Source: Bacteroidaceae bacterium | GTDB taxonomy: Bacteria; Bacteroidota; Bacteroidia; Bacteroidales; Bacteroidaceae | Length of the DNA: 64,000 bases | Direction: 5' to 3' | NCBI GenBank assembly: GCA_017557635.1 | Contig: JAFYYH010000020.1 | Coordinates: forward strand, 142,214 to 206,213 | In this document: piece by piece, positions 50,900 through 60,172 of the stretch | How positions within the stretch are numbered: position 1 is the first letter of the stretch | Layout of the letters: each line of letters opens with the position of its first letter | Program-made: the position numbers and the translations under genes | Notes under the pieces: model-generated | Seen by the model: the letters and a program-made list of their open reading frames with translations, nothing else | Told to the model about the DNA's origin: nothing | Database searches by the model: none

Positions 50900-52999
50900 C
50901 TAGATGACACCGATTCCTATATTCTTCAAATACTCATATGTCCTATCATAAAATTCCGGCAACCGGGTAGGATCCGCAGGGTTCCCTTCAGGCACACAAA
51001 TAACCATACCCTGTCGGGCGCGGGTCATAAGCACACGATACGCATTGAGCTGATAAGATTGCGCCTCCTTATTCCTAATCTTATTCCATCTGCTGCCTTG
51101 GAATGCGTTGTGGTCCCAGCCGTGAGGGGTGTAGCGGAAGTCGCCGTCCCATACCAAACAGGTCCAGTCTAGCTCTAGGCCTTGGATATCGAACTCGGTG
51201 GCTACATCTTCAAGGAATAGGGATGAGCGGACGTCTGTTTTATCGGCCAGGAACCATTGCTCTACGTCGGGTTGCAGGCGCACATCTATGGCTAATGGTT
51301 TTAGGCGGTAGGCTTGTGATGAGACTACTAATCCGTAGCGCTCTGAGCCGCGATGTCTCTCTTCAAGCCACTGCTTGGCTTTGTTAAGGTCACGAGTCAG
51401 TACTATGGGATATTTGTCTTTTATTTCCTGATAAATCTGGCGGGCGTTTTCTATGTCTCGGTCTAACAGGTAATGGACAAAGTTAGATAGTTTCTCGGCC
51501 CTGAAGGAACGCATGGATACTGCTAAGTGAAGCTGCTCAACTTGTTGGGCATTATGATTGTTAGCCAAGAGCTCAGCTACATTACCCTCAGCATATTCTT
51601 TATCAGTAAGATGCTTTGAAACGTATACTTTCCAATCGGGGAAGGTTTCATTTACGGCGCGTATCCATTCGCCAATTCCGGCTTCGCCTGTGTTGATTTC
51701 CTGTCCTCCGCCTACCAGGCATACTATTACGGCCCAGTCTTTACGGAGGTCAAGTGACCAGATAAGGAACTCGGCCTCAGACATAGGGAAGTCTGGCACT
51801 TTTTTCATTCCGCCGCGACTGCCACCTCTGGCTAACCATCCGGCCAGATGCTCTAAATCCCATGAGCGCTGGGCCTCATCAAAGATTGCTACGTGTTCTA
51901 CCTCACCGTGTCCGGCGGTTTTGTGTGCAATAGATTTGGATTCGTCTATTTCCAGCTTTCCGTTCTCAATTGGCAGCTTTATCTTGGCCAGCATGTTGGA
52001 ACGGTAGCGGTGGATTATCTGGATGAACTGTGATACCTCGCGTTTGGCATCGGTTATGTTGCATTTCTTGCCTTTGGCCTTGTCTTTTTGCTGTTTGTCT
52101 TTTGCTAATGCGGCAGTTAGAACTTTTACCAAGGGGCCGTTTCCGGAAAGATAGACGGCGAGATTGCGTTCATCCTCGGGGGCATCCTCTTCTTTTATAG
52201 ACTGCTGAATAGCTACGTTTAGACCAACAAGGGTTTTGCCTGCGCCGGGCACGCCTGTTACAAAGCAGATGCTTTTCTCTCCGTTCTGTTTGCTGCGTTC
52301 TATTACATCGAGCACAAACTTGGTGGTGTCCTCAAGTGCTGCTCCGGCTGCCTCGTGGCGGGTTATATCTTCAACGGAATGGTTCTGATATAATGCGCTT
52401 GCAGCCTCAATAATGGTTGGAGTAGGTGAGTAGCGACTTATAGCCCAGTTGACTAAATCACTCTCTTTTGAAGGTTGTGCGTGCTCCTTGTCAATAATCT
52501 TGGCAATTAAGTTCTGCAGATTATTTGTGTTAGACATGATGGGGTTGTAAATCATGTCATCATAAACAGAGAACAACAGGGTACTTGTGCTCTCTTTGGC
52601 TTCGGTTGCAACCAGTATGGGAACAATTGTTCTGTCATGGCTACCTAAATGGAAATTCTTCAAGTCAAGTGCATAATCCATGACTTGTTCCATATCAGCC
52701 TGCAGATAAGTATCTTGTTCAGCTTTAAATTCTATTGCGAATACTATACCGCGCAGTAGAAGAACTACGTCTATGCGCTTACCAAGACGGGGAATTGAGT
52801 ATTCAAAAATGATTTCAGCATATTCATCCTTCCAAGGAGTTACAACTTCTTTCATGATGTCTATCTCCTCAGACCATGCGAACTTCTGTTCTGCTACGGT
52901 ATCACCTTCATCCATAGAAGCAATTTGTCCAAAGATTTCATCTCTGGACGCACAAATGAACTCAGAGAACGTTGCTCTGTAGAAGAAACGGTTGATCAT
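50900..52999 (-). CDS. DUF2075 helicase with N-terminal nuclease-like domain
   Basis: 699 aa. An N-terminal PD-(D/E)xK-like motif is visible (RIDVVLLLRGIVFAIEFK, Asp77, Glu90, Lys92). Walker A GVPGAGKT is at 249-256, Walker B in VAIFDEAQRSWD, and the late helicase motif region VLMTRARQGM closes the fold. DUF2075 proteins are RecD/Schlafen-like DNA/RNA helicases found in defence loci. GC here is intermediate between core and island. Confidence 0.85.
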   Translation of the reverse strand: MINRFFYRATFSEFICASRDEIFGQIASMDEGDTVAEQKFAWSEEIDIMKEVVTPWKDEYAEIIFEYSIPRLGKRIDVVLLLRGIVFAIEFKAEQDTYLQADMEQVMDYALDLKNFHLGSHDRTIVPILVATEAKESTSTLLFSVYDDMIYNPIMSNTNNLQNLIAKIIDKEHAQPSKESDLVNWAISRYSPTPTIIEAASALYQNHSVEDITRHEAAGAALEDTTKFVLDVIERSKQNGEKSICFVTGVPGAGKTLVGLNVAIQQSIKEEDAPEDERNLAVYLSGNGPLVKVLTAALAKDKQQKDKAKGKKCNITDAKREVSQFIQIIHRYRSNMLAKIKLPIENGKLEIDESKSIAHKTAGHGEVEHVAIFDEAQRSWDLEHLAGWLARGGSRGGMKKVPDFPMSEAEFLIWSLDLRKDWAVIVCLVGGGQEINTGEAGIGEWIRAVNETFPDWKVYVSKHLTDKEYAEGNVAELLANNHNAQQVEQLHLAVSMRSFRAEKLSNFVHYLLDRDIENARQIYQEIKDKYPIVLTRDLNKAKQWLEERHRGSERYGLVVSSQAYRLKPLAIDVRLQPDVEQWFLADKTDVRSSLFLEDVATEFDIQGLELDWTCLVWDGDFRYTPHGWDHNAFQGSRWNKIRNKEAQSYQLNAYRVLMTRARQGMVICVPEGNPADPTRLPEFYDRTYEYLKNIGIGVI

Positions 53000-53194
53000 C
53001 TGCGACTTTATTTAGCTACTTGGCAATAGTTTGCAGTAAAGATATTGAATTGATTTCAATTTTTCAAGATATGTGATTATAACTCTCTAGTATCTGAGAT
53101 AGTGTGGGGCCTCTATTTGAGACAACGATAATAGTTCGTATATTAGCGCCAATAAATGAATTGAGCCAAATAAGTGATTCGTTAGGGACTAACT

Positions 53195-54982
53195 ATGCCT
53201 ATTGTTACATTGCCATTAGTGTTCACTACTAATGAAGATGGGGATTTCTTGAACAAATTAGAGTCAAGAATAGTCGATGAATATAAGGGCTCTGCAAAAG
53301 CTAATCTTCTTTTGCAGTATCCTGTAGTGTATATTCATTACTGGTTATCTAACACCATCTCATATGTTGATAATAACGGAGTAGAGAATAATATCAATAA
53401 GTATGACATTTATGTGGGCGAAAGTAATAACGTCATACAGAGGACTAAAGAACACTATGATAATGGAGCATTTCCAGGAAGATGGCAACATAAATTAGTT
53501 CATTGTGCTGAAACGCCCCAAATGATAGTAATTGGGCATAAACATTTCAATAAATCTTTAACGCTGGACATTGAGAATCAATTGATTGAATACTTCCTGG
53601 CCATGAATTCTATTGAGAAAATTTATAATGGTCGAGGAAACCCTCAAAATAATTACTATCCAGCAGAGGAATTCAATGATATATTCAAACAGATTTGGAG
53701 ACATCTAGAAAGTCTTAATAATGACATATTCCTCTCTGAAGCGAGGATTAAGGATTCTGCTATATTTAAAGCTTCACCATTTAAGAAATTAACTGCTGAT
53801 CAGATAAATGCTAAGGGTACTATTCTGAATGCAATTAGAAAGGCTGTAACAAAAAAGCCGGGGCAGTTGATATTTGTTCAAGGTGAAGCTGGTACAGGAA
53901 AGACGGTTCTTACAGCTAATATTTTCTATGAACTGGTTCAGATGACCAGTGAAGAGGAGTTCTATGGGTTGAAATGTCATCTCATGGTTAATCATGATCA
54001 ACAGTTGCATGTTTACGAGCAGATGGCCAAACGGCTAAATCTGGGTCAGGATATAGTAAGCAAACCAACTACTTTCATTAATAATCATGATGAAAGTAAC
54101 AAAGTAGATATATCTTTTATTGATGAAGGTCATTTGTTGCTCACTCAAGGTAAGATGAGTTACACAGGAAGCAATCAGTTGCAGGATATAATTGATCGCT
54201 CTAAGGTAACGGTGGTAATGTTTGACGAATATCAAATTCTTACTACAGAGGAGTATTGGGAGGCTAAAGAACTTGAAAGTTTTAAAGGTAAGTCACTTAA
54301 ACAAGGAAACTATATTACCCTGAATAATCAACTCAGAATGCACTGCTCACAATCTACAAAGGATTGGCTTGATGATTTGATTCTAAACAGAACTATAACA
54401 AAATTCAAGGGTGATAGGGACTATGAAGTGAAGTCATTTGATACACCTGAAAAGCTTCAATCAGCAATTGATGCCAAAGCTGAGAATCCCAGCACTCGTT
54501 TGTCCAGACTGGTTGCAACATATGACTGGGAATATAAAAGCGACCAAGTGCCTGCTGATGGTGGTTCTTGGGGTGTTTCTATAGGAGATTGGTTCATGCC
54601 TTGGAATTACGAATTGCTTAAGGGCATGAGTAAGAGGGAGCTTAAGGCTATCAAGAATCTTGCTTGGGCGGAACAAAAACATACGATTAATGAGGTAGGC
54701 TCGACCTTTACAATTCAAGGCTTTGATTTGTCATATGTTGGTGTTATCCTAGGTCCTGCTGTCAAATATAGAGATGGTAAGGTAATATATGATCCCAGCG
54801 AGAACAAAAATGATAAAGTAACTCGCCAGAGAACGCTTCAGGATGGTTCTAAAGCAAGATTTGGAGAAATGCTTATCAGAAATGAAGTGAAAGTCTTAAT
54901 GACGCGTGGTGTCTCTGGCTTATATATTTACGCTGTTGATGATGAACTGCGGGCTGCATTGAAGAATATCGCAAAGATTTAA
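53195..54982 (+). CDS. GIY-YIG nuclease / DUF2075 helicase fusion
   Basis: 595 aa. A GIY-YIG-like module at ~44-130 (VVYIHYW, YVGES, Arg83, His87, Glu127) precedes the DUF2075 helicase with Walker A GEAGTGKT (230-237), Walker B SFIDEGHLLL, and VLMTRGVSGLYIYAVD at the end. It is divergent from the 50900 helicase and convergent with the MazG-like gene, whose stop lies 2 nt away. A GIY-YIG/helicase plus MazG pair has been noted in defence islands. Confidence 0.85.
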   Translation: MPIVTLPLVFTTNEDGDFLNKLESRIVDEYKGSAKANLLLQYPVVYIHYWLSNTISYVDNNGVENNINKYDIYVGESNNVIQRTKEHYDNGAFPGRWQHKLVHCAETPQMIVIGHKHFNKSLTLDIENQLIEYFLAMNSIEKIYNGRGNPQNNYYPAEEFNDIFKQIWRHLESLNNDIFLSEARIKDSAIFKASPFKKLTADQINAKGTILNAIRKAVTKKPGQLIFVQGEAGTGKTVLTANIFYELVQMTSEEEFYGLKCHLMVNHDQQLHVYEQMAKRLNLGQDIVSKPTTFINNHDESNKVDISFIDEGHLLLTQGKMSYTGSNQLQDIIDRSKVTVVMFDEYQILTTEEYWEAKELESFKGKSLKQGNYITLNNQLRMHCSQSTKDWLDDLILNRTITKFKGDRDYEVKSFDTPEKLQSAIDAKAENPSTRLSRLVATYDWEYKSDQVPADGGSWGVSIGDWFMPWNYELLKGMSKRELKAIKNLAWAEQKHTINEVGSTFTIQGFDLSYVGVILGPAVKYRDGKVIYDPSENKNDKVTRQRTLQDGSKARFGEMLIRNEVKVLMTRGVSGLYIYAVDDELRAALKNIAKI

Positions 54983-54984
54983 TC

Positions 54985-55314
54985 TTATAGCTCGTTATAT
55001 TTTTTCGCGCTGCCGTAAGCTTTCTCTACGGGATACTTTTCTGCATTGCGTCTTAGTTTATCCAGTACTATCTGTTTGATGTCGAGATCGTATTTGTCGG
55101 CAATCAAGATAGCATAATTCACTATATCTGCCAGTTCTTCCTTGACTTTGTCTACGTTCACTTGCGAGGCATCCTTCCAAAGGAATGCTTCGTTCAATTC
55201 GGATGCTTCTATTGACAATGCAAGAGCAAGATCTTTCCCATTATGAAACTGGTCCCAATCACGTTCCTGTGTGAATTTTACAATTGCTTTACGTAGTTCT
55301 TCTAAGTCGCTCAT
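54985..55314 (-). CDS. MazG-like nucleotide pyrophosphohydrolase
   Basis: 109 aa from MSDLEELRKAIVKFTQERDW; an extension to 55338 is possible. LSIEASELNEAFLW supplies the ExxE metal ligands and EELADIVNYAILIADKYDLD the second pair. It should cleave NTPs or dNTPs to monophosphates. The 3' end is back to back with the DUF2075 fusion, hinting at a shared role such as nucleotide depletion. Confidence 0.85.
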   Translation of the reverse strand: MSDLEELRKAIVKFTQERDWDQFHNGKDLALALSIEASELNEAFLWKDASQVNVDKVKEELADIVNYAILIADKYDLDIKQIVLDKLRRNAEKYPVEKAYGSAKKYNEL

Positions 55315-55393
55315 ACTGGTGATAGTCTTTGGGTGCATAGTTACGAAAAAAAACTCGAACTTGACAGTGACTTGACAATTAATAATAAGTATG

Positions 55394-56770
55394 TTAATTC
55401 TCCATGCTGATAACTCTAACTATCTTTCTGGCTATCTCAGATTTTACTCCTATTGTATAAAGTATATACGATAATGCGAGTTTTTTTAGGCAATGTGATA
55501 ATGGCCAATATTGATTTTTCAAATACATAAAGTCTGTTTGGGTTCTTGAATGTGTAATGAAGTTCCTTGTGTTAATAGCTTTTTTACAGAAATCAGGTTC
55601 CAAACGAATACATACATAGTCAGAAAGCAAATTTAACATAGTGCTGATTCGTAAAGAGATATCTTTGGTGGTTTGTCTTAATACACCATTTTTTAATTGG
55701 GTTAGTTCATCTTTGCTCATTCCTATGGCATCCAGATTTGATTCGATCTTATTTATTATTTGATCGTATATCAATCTTGTCTTACTGTTTTTTATTTGGC
55801 CATCAGATTTGACAGGTATTTTTTCAGTTAAACCATCAAGAACTGTTACATAATTTTTTATTACAGTTGATGGGGACATGTGCTCGTTAGACATTGTTTC
55901 AAATAATGTGTTTATTGGATTTAATTGTTTATTTAGTAAATCAATCCAGTTCCCCAATATGAGTTGTAAATCTCCTTTATGAAAATCTGAATAATCAGTT
56001 GCAATGAACGTACTCCCAATGTCTTGATATTTATAGCTGTATTTATCACTTTGTTTATAAATAAACGAAGATTCTTTACTGAGATATTCTACGTATTCTG
56101 GACTGCTATTATTATTCCATAGAAGAGAAAATAATAGAATGAAGTGCTCTGATATTTCAAATGCTTTTTCAAATGGAATTGGTTCTTTGATATTTACATT
56201 CAAAAAAGAACGTGTTGTAAAGTTGTACCCTTGATAGGTTGGCGTAGTCCAATTTAGCCCAAGGCTGATAAAGACGTTTAGGTTGTCAGATTTATACAGT
56301 TTTGGATTTTTATTAGGAGTAAATATCATTTTGATTCGATTTGATTCATCAGGTAATAAATCGTAATGAAAGCAATTAACAATATAATCTGAAACCCATC
56401 GATCCATTAATTGGGTTCTTATGCGAATACCTATGATGTTGTTGATTTGCAGGCTTTGTGAATCGGAAACAATAATACTTGTCACTTCTAGTAATAGTCT
56501 GGTTTGTCCATTGTAAAACGCTGTTGCGGCAATGCAATGCAGTTCGTTAAGGTGAAAATTAAAAGACTTTTTATGGGCGTCTTTCTCGAATGCAAAACCA
56601 GAAGCTCTATCAACGGTTTTATATGAGTTTATTGGAATATTGTTGCCAAATAATTCTAGACGTATTTGATGATTATCTATATGTAGAGTGCCAGGGATAT
56701 CATCTCCTAATGTGGGGATGCACCAACATCCTTGGTATTCTTTTACAAATTTAAATTCGTTGCGGTCCAT
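55394..56770 (-). CDS. ApeA-like HEPN protein (abortive-infection nuclease)
   Basis: 458 aa. The long beta-rich N-terminal half fits the ApeA N-terminal domain, and a helical C-terminal HEPN domain carries the catalytic-type RNFITH (Arg402-His407, RX4H). ApeA enzymes cleave tRNA anticodons during phage infection. AT-rich, single gene, at the right border of the island. Assignment is from layout and motif. Confidence 0.7.
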   Translation of the reverse strand: MDRNEFKFVKEYQGCWCIPTLGDDIPGTLHIDNHQIRLELFGNNIPINSYKTVDRASGFAFEKDAHKKSFNFHLNELHCIAATAFYNGQTRLLLEVTSIIVSDSQSLQINNIIGIRIRTQLMDRWVSDYIVNCFHYDLLPDESNRIKMIFTPNKNPKLYKSDNLNVFISLGLNWTTPTYQGYNFTTRSFLNVNIKEPIPFEKAFEISEHFILLFSLLWNNNSSPEYVEYLSKESSFIYKQSDKYSYKYQDIGSTFIATDYSDFHKGDLQLILGNWIDLLNKQLNPINTLFETMSNEHMSPSTVIKNYVTVLDGLTEKIPVKSDGQIKNSKTRLIYDQIINKIESNLDAIGMSKDELTQLKNGVLRQTTKDISLRISTMLNLLSDYVCIRLEPDFCKKAINTRNFITHSRTQTDFMYLKNQYWPLSHCLKKLALSYILYTIGVKSEIARKIVRVISMEN

Positions 56771-56947
56771 AGAACTGTTAGTTAAGGTAATTTGTAAGAA
56801 GGGTTGTCTAAAACTTTATTGCTTTTGTGGGGTGAGTTGGCCGTAGTAAAGATAGGAAATTGATTCCAATTTGTCAATATTGCATCGGCCCACATTTAAC
56901 TGTAACACTGTATCTGTAACAAAACCCCCGCCCGCGAATCGGCCCAC

Positions 56948-56999
56948 ATTTTTACTCTCTAGTTAGGGCGAAAAATTCCTCTAACTAGCGAGTAAAAAT
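56948..56999. repeat. Strong inverted repeat at the island's right border
   Basis: ATTTTTACTC-T-CTAGTTAG and its complement pair over 19 nt with one mismatch around a 14-nt loop. It lacks a clean T run. The flanking block ATCGGCCCACATTT occurs twice (56884 and 56940). Confidence 0.7.
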
Positions 57000-57020
57000 C
57001 AGCGTGAGGGCATCGGCCCC

Positions 57021-57398
57021 TCAGAGGAGGTCCAGAATGGAGAGATCGGCGGGGAGCCAGCGGACGCTGCGGAGTTGGTCTTTGGGGAGCCAGCGGGCGG
57101 CCTCGTGCTCTTTTAGGGTGGGGCTGGGGCCGGCGAGTGTGCAGAGGTAGCAGTGCATGGTCAGGTGGAAGGTGGGATAGTCATACTCTATTGTTGTGAC
57201 GTGGCGCTCAATGGTGATCTGAGTGTTCAGCTCTTCCTGGATTTCGCGGGTTAGGGCCTGCTGGGGTGTTTCGGCCGGCTCGATTTTGCCGCCGGGGAAC
57301 TCCCAGTAGTCCTTCCAGTCGCCGTAGCCTCGCTGGGTGCAGAAGATTCGGCCCTGGTTGTCGTGGATTATGGCTGCTGCTACTTGGATTTGTTTCAT
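57021..57398 (-). CDS. Nudix (MutT-like) (deoxy)nucleoside triphosphate pyrophosphohydrolase
   Basis: 125 aa. The Nudix box is GGKIEPAETPQQALTREIQE followed by EL. It probably cleans up oxidised dGTP. The ATG lies 1 nt after the lipoprotein stop (TAAAATG), so the two are coupled. GC is higher than in the island. Confidence 0.9.
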   Translation of the reverse strand: MKQIQVAAAIIHDNQGRIFCTQRGYGDWKDYWEFPGGKIEPAETPQQALTREIQEELNTQITIERHVTTIEYDYPTFHLTMHCYLCTLAGPSPTLKEHEAARWLPKDQLRSVRWLPADLSILDLL

Positions 57399-57399
57399 T

Positions 57400-58302
57400 T
57401 TATTCCCTTGTAAGAGTAAAATCTACATTGCCACTAGTAATGACTTCAAGCTTGTTCCCTATCAGGCAGGCCTTCCACTCAATGGGGGCCAGATCCTGGG
57501 GTGCTACGTCAACCCATTGATCGGACTCCATGGCGTTGGCATCGACCGTATAGTAATGGTACTGGACGGGATCGGTGCTGGTCTGGTAGAATGACCTTTT
57601 CTCTGTCGTGGGTGTGAGGGTGAGGTTGTTCTCTACGTGGGCCCATGTGCCCTCCTGATATCGGCAGACTAGGTGAGGGGTCTGGTCTTCACGAGTGCGC
57701 ATCCATGACAGTTGATACAGATTGTAGTTGCTGCCGTTAAACTGGAATTTGAACTTCCCGCCAATGCCCTGATCGGTATCCCAGTAGGCTTGGCCCTGCC
57801 ATGTACCGTTGAGCTGGTTGCCGGCCAGGCTCTGGAATGAGTCGCCGCGAAGCATGTAGAAGAGCTCTCCTTTTTGGGTGTAGTGATAACCGTTATGATT
57901 CCGGAGAATCAGATATGTGGGGCCAATTGACATGACTTTATACACCATGGGACTGTACAGGAAGATATTGCCCTCTTCCCAGTCTTCAAACTGGAGAGGC
58001 TTGCCTTGCTCGGCTGCCTCGGGGTCGAATATAGGGTTGCGCACATAGGTTTTCTCTACCGTCAGGGTAAGCAGGCTGTCCTTATAGCTGAACGTGCCGA
58101 TGTTCTTTACCTTTTCTGAGCCGTCCTTGTGCCAAATGAACGTGTTGCCCGAGAACGTTATGTCGATGGGCGATTTGGTGTTCAGTTGCTGGGTCCAGTG
58201 ACCTTCAAATGTGGACTGCTGATCGGTGGGTTCTTCTTTCTCACATGCTGTGGCTAAAAGTGCTGCCACTGCAACAAACAAGTAGTGGTTTAAATGTTTC
58301 AT
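57400..58302 (-). CDS. Lipoprotein, hypothetical
   Basis: 300 aa. Lipobox LLATACEK. The sequence has two lipocalin-like phrases (FEGHWTQQLNTKS; LNGTWQGQAYWDTD), the same plan as the lipoprotein at 42714. TATATTTG reads on the minus strand at 58336-58329. No function can be given. Confidence 0.7.
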   Translation of the reverse strand: MKHLNHYLFVAVAALLATACEKEEPTDQQSTFEGHWTQQLNTKSPIDITFSGNTFIWHKDGSEKVKNIGTFSYKDSLLTLTVEKTYVRNPIFDPEAAEQGKPLQFEDWEEGNIFLYSPMVYKVMSIGPTYLILRNHNGYHYTQKGELFYMLRGDSFQSLAGNQLNGTWQGQAYWDTDQGIGGKFKFQFNGSNYNLYQLSWMRTREDQTPHLVCRYQEGTWAHVENNLTLTPTTEKRSFYQTSTDPVQYHYYTVDANAMESDQWVDVAPQDLAPIEWKACLIGNKLEVITSGNVDFTLTRE

Positions 58303-58350
58303 AAAAGGACTTTAATTGGTTATTTCGGCAAATATATATAATTTTCAGTA

Positions 58351-58373
58351 CAATTGGGGCCTGACCCCAATTG
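58351..58373. repeat. Palindrome CAATTGGGG / CCCCAATTG
   Basis: 9-bp arms around CCTGA. The adjoining AATTGTATCATTT is shared with 41501-41513. The 58303-58626 gap also contains a GGGCGC...GCGCCC hairpin (58511-58550) and GGGGTCGTTT relatives; no gene is seen there. Confidence 0.65.
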
Positions 58374-58586
58374 TATCATTTTGCTACCTTTGGACGCATT
58401 GGGGTCGTTTCGTTTTGCGTCACTTTTCGCTTATCGGCCAATATTGGGCTACGTATGGTTGCCGACTTTTCTTCAATTAGTGTTATCTTTGCCATTACTA
58501 ATACCGTAAGGGCGCTTTAACGGCACGTATGGGTGTTAGTTGAGCGCCCTTCGTGTTTGTTTGCACATTATTATTAACCTAAAGAG

Positions 58587-58616
58587 TTTCCTATTTAGGA
58601 AAGTTTTGTAATTTTG
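58587..58616 (+). promoter_or_regulatory. Promoter/operator of the HigBA-like operon
   Basis: TTTCCTA-TT-TAGGAAA (58587-58602) is a perfect 16-bp palindrome at the -33 position of TAATTTTG (58609-58616). It is well placed for autoregulation by the XRE antitoxin. Confidence 0.65.
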
Positions 58617-58626
58617 CACTTGAACT

Positions 58627-58980
58627 GTGGAAGTGAAAAACAGATTTGCAGTGGTGTATACTGATGAGGCGATGGAATTCATCAACTCACTACCCACTAA
58701 AGCTAAGGAGAAAGTGGCGTACAATATCTCCAAGAGTATGGTTATTCCGGACAGCGAATTGTTTAAGAAGTTGGAAGGAACTGAAATATGGGAGTTTCGT
58801 ACGCTTTATGATGGGATTCAATACAGGATGTTGGCATTCTGGGATACTGAACAAGAGACTGTAGTCGTGGCAACTCATGGTTTTATCAAGAAAACGCAAA
58901 AGACTCCGGCCAAAGAAATAGCAAGGGCAGAGGCTATGCGTAGGGCTTATTTTAATGACAAAAAACAGAATAGGATATGA
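58627..58980 (+). CDS. higB: RelE/HigB-type toxin (Gp49-like)
   Basis: 117 aa from a GTG codon 10 nt after the -7 box. YTDEAMEFINSLPTKAKEKV and IWEFRTLYDGIQYRMLAFWD then VVVATHGFIKKTQKTP are typical of phage-derived Gp49/HigB toxins, ribosome-dependent mRNA interferases. The antitoxin start overlaps its stop (ATGA). Confidence 0.88.
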   Translation: MEVKNRFAVVYTDEAMEFINSLPTKAKEKVAYNISKSMVIPDSELFKKLEGTEIWEFRTLYDGIQYRMLAFWDTEQETVVVATHGFIKKTQKTPAKEIARAEAMRRAYFNDKKQNRI

Positions 58981-59297
58981 AACTGCATTCACATAATGAA
59001 ATGCTGGATTCCGTTATCGGTGTAAAGGGCACACCGGGACGAGACGAATTTGATTCTAAACTGAGAGCTGAGATAGAGGCTTATCAGATTGGTGAGGCTA
59101 TTAAACAGACTCGCCGTCAGCAGAATCTTACACAGAAAGAACTGGGTGAGCGAATGGGCGTTCAGGAATCTCAGATATCCAAGATTGAAAGCGGAAAGAG
59201 CATTACTTTCTCAACTATCGTAAGGGCATTCAAAGCGCTCGGCGTCAAAAGCGCCAGCCTTGATCTTGGCACCATGGGCCGCGTGGCACTTTGGTAA
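58977..59297 (+). CDS. higA: XRE-family antitoxin (HigA-like)
   Basis: 106 aa. The helix-turn-helix is at ~47-95 (RRQQNLTQKELGERMGVQES, ISKIESG). It partners the preceding toxin and probably binds the palindrome at 58587. Confidence 0.88.
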   Translation: MKLHSHNEMLDSVIGVKGTPGRDEFDSKLRAEIEAYQIGEAIKQTRRQQNLTQKELGERMGVQESQISKIESGKSITFSTIVRAFKALGVKSASLDLGTMGRVALW

Positions 59298-59411
59298 TAC
59301 ATAAAAAAGAAGACTCACCGACGCAAATAGATTGAACTACGCAGATTTCGGATTTGTCTTCCTTGTTGTTGCAAATGTAGTGTTTATGTGGTAATTGGGC
59401 AAATACTTCTA

Positions 59412-59443
59412 TTTGGAGGTAATAAAATTATTACCTATTTTTG
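59412..59443 (+). promoter_or_regulatory. Promoter of a leaderless gene
   Basis: TTTG (59412-59415), 20 nt, TATTTTTG (59436-59443); the ATG at 59451 lies only 8 nt beyond. Confidence 0.6.
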
Positions 59444-59450
59444 CTTTGCT

Positions 59451-59861
59451 ATGATTGAGATAGAAAAAGTATGGTTAACGGATGATGCGGTGTGGATTCG
59501 GACTGTCGATGGTCGCGAAGCCTGTGAATATTTTTCTGATTATCCGCGGTTAAAGAATGCCACAATCAAGCAGAGAGCAAACTACAATGTTGATGCATTT
59601 GGCATTAACTGGCCGGATATTGATGAGGATCTGAGCTTTGAGGGATTCTTTCAAACCAAGAACCAAACTGAGCTTTATAGGTTGTTTATGGCTCATCCTG
59701 AGTTGAACGCATCGGCTATTGCCCGAAGAATGGGCATATCACAAAGTCTGTTTGCCCAATACATCAGCGGCGCCAAGAAGCCATCTGCTGAGCGTCTGAA
59801 TCAGATTTTTGCCACGATTCGGGCTATCGGGCAGGAGCTGATGGTGGTGTGTACTGTTTAG
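59451..59861 (+). CDS. DUF2442 / helix-turn-helix protein
   Basis: 137 aa from MIEIEKVWLTDDAVWI. The DUF2442 block (YPRLKNATIKQRANY...FGINWPDIDEDLSFEGFF) is followed by a C-terminal XRE helix-turn-helix (NASAIARRMGISQSLFAQYI). The usual DUF4160 partner toxin was not seen, so this may be an orphan antitoxin or regulator. Confidence 0.85.
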   Translation: MIEIEKVWLTDDAVWIRTVDGREACEYFSDYPRLKNATIKQRANYNVDAFGINWPDIDEDLSFEGFFQTKNQTELYRLFMAHPELNASAIARRMGISQSLFAQYISGAKKPSAERLNQIFATIRAIGQELMVVCTV

Positions 59862-59862
59862 A

Positions 59863-59924
59863 AGCCATTGGGGACGGTTCTCTTTGGCACTTTTTGGTGA
59901 CAAAGAGAACCGTCCCCAATGGCT
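59863..59924. repeat. REPIN-like element, copy C
   Basis: Perfect 24-bp arms (59863-59886 and 59901-59924) with a 14-nt loop. Its ~61-nt sequence is identical to the copy at 62216-62275, including the loop. Confidence 0.85.
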
Positions 59925-60007
59925 CAGCAAACCAAAAGATGACAAAGGGAACACATTTTTTGTTGACTTTCATTATATTTGCATCAAATCGTTATAAAAC
60001 ACATATT

Positions 60008-60172
60008 ATGGAAACTAAAACCACAGGAAACACCTCAAAAAAGAGGAAGAGAAAGATGACCCCGGAGGAAAGGCGGGCCATCAAAGCGACTATTGTGCCG
60101 CAGAACAAGAGTATGATATCATTTGTAGAACACCTTGGAGAAGTTTGGGTAAAAGATCCCTTGCTATTGTGA
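60008..60172 (+). CDS. Small antitoxin-like protein of a VapBC-type pair
   Basis: 54 aa, basic N-terminus (KKRKRKMTPEERRAI) and a C-terminal helix-strand (SMISFVEHLGEVWVKDPLLL), typical of small antitoxins that wrap PIN toxins. Stop and next start overlap (TGATG). TATATTTG at 59974-59981 may be the -7 box. Confidence 0.7.
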   Translation: METKTTGNTSKKRKRKMTPEERRAIKATIVPQNKSMISFVEHLGEVWVKDPLLL

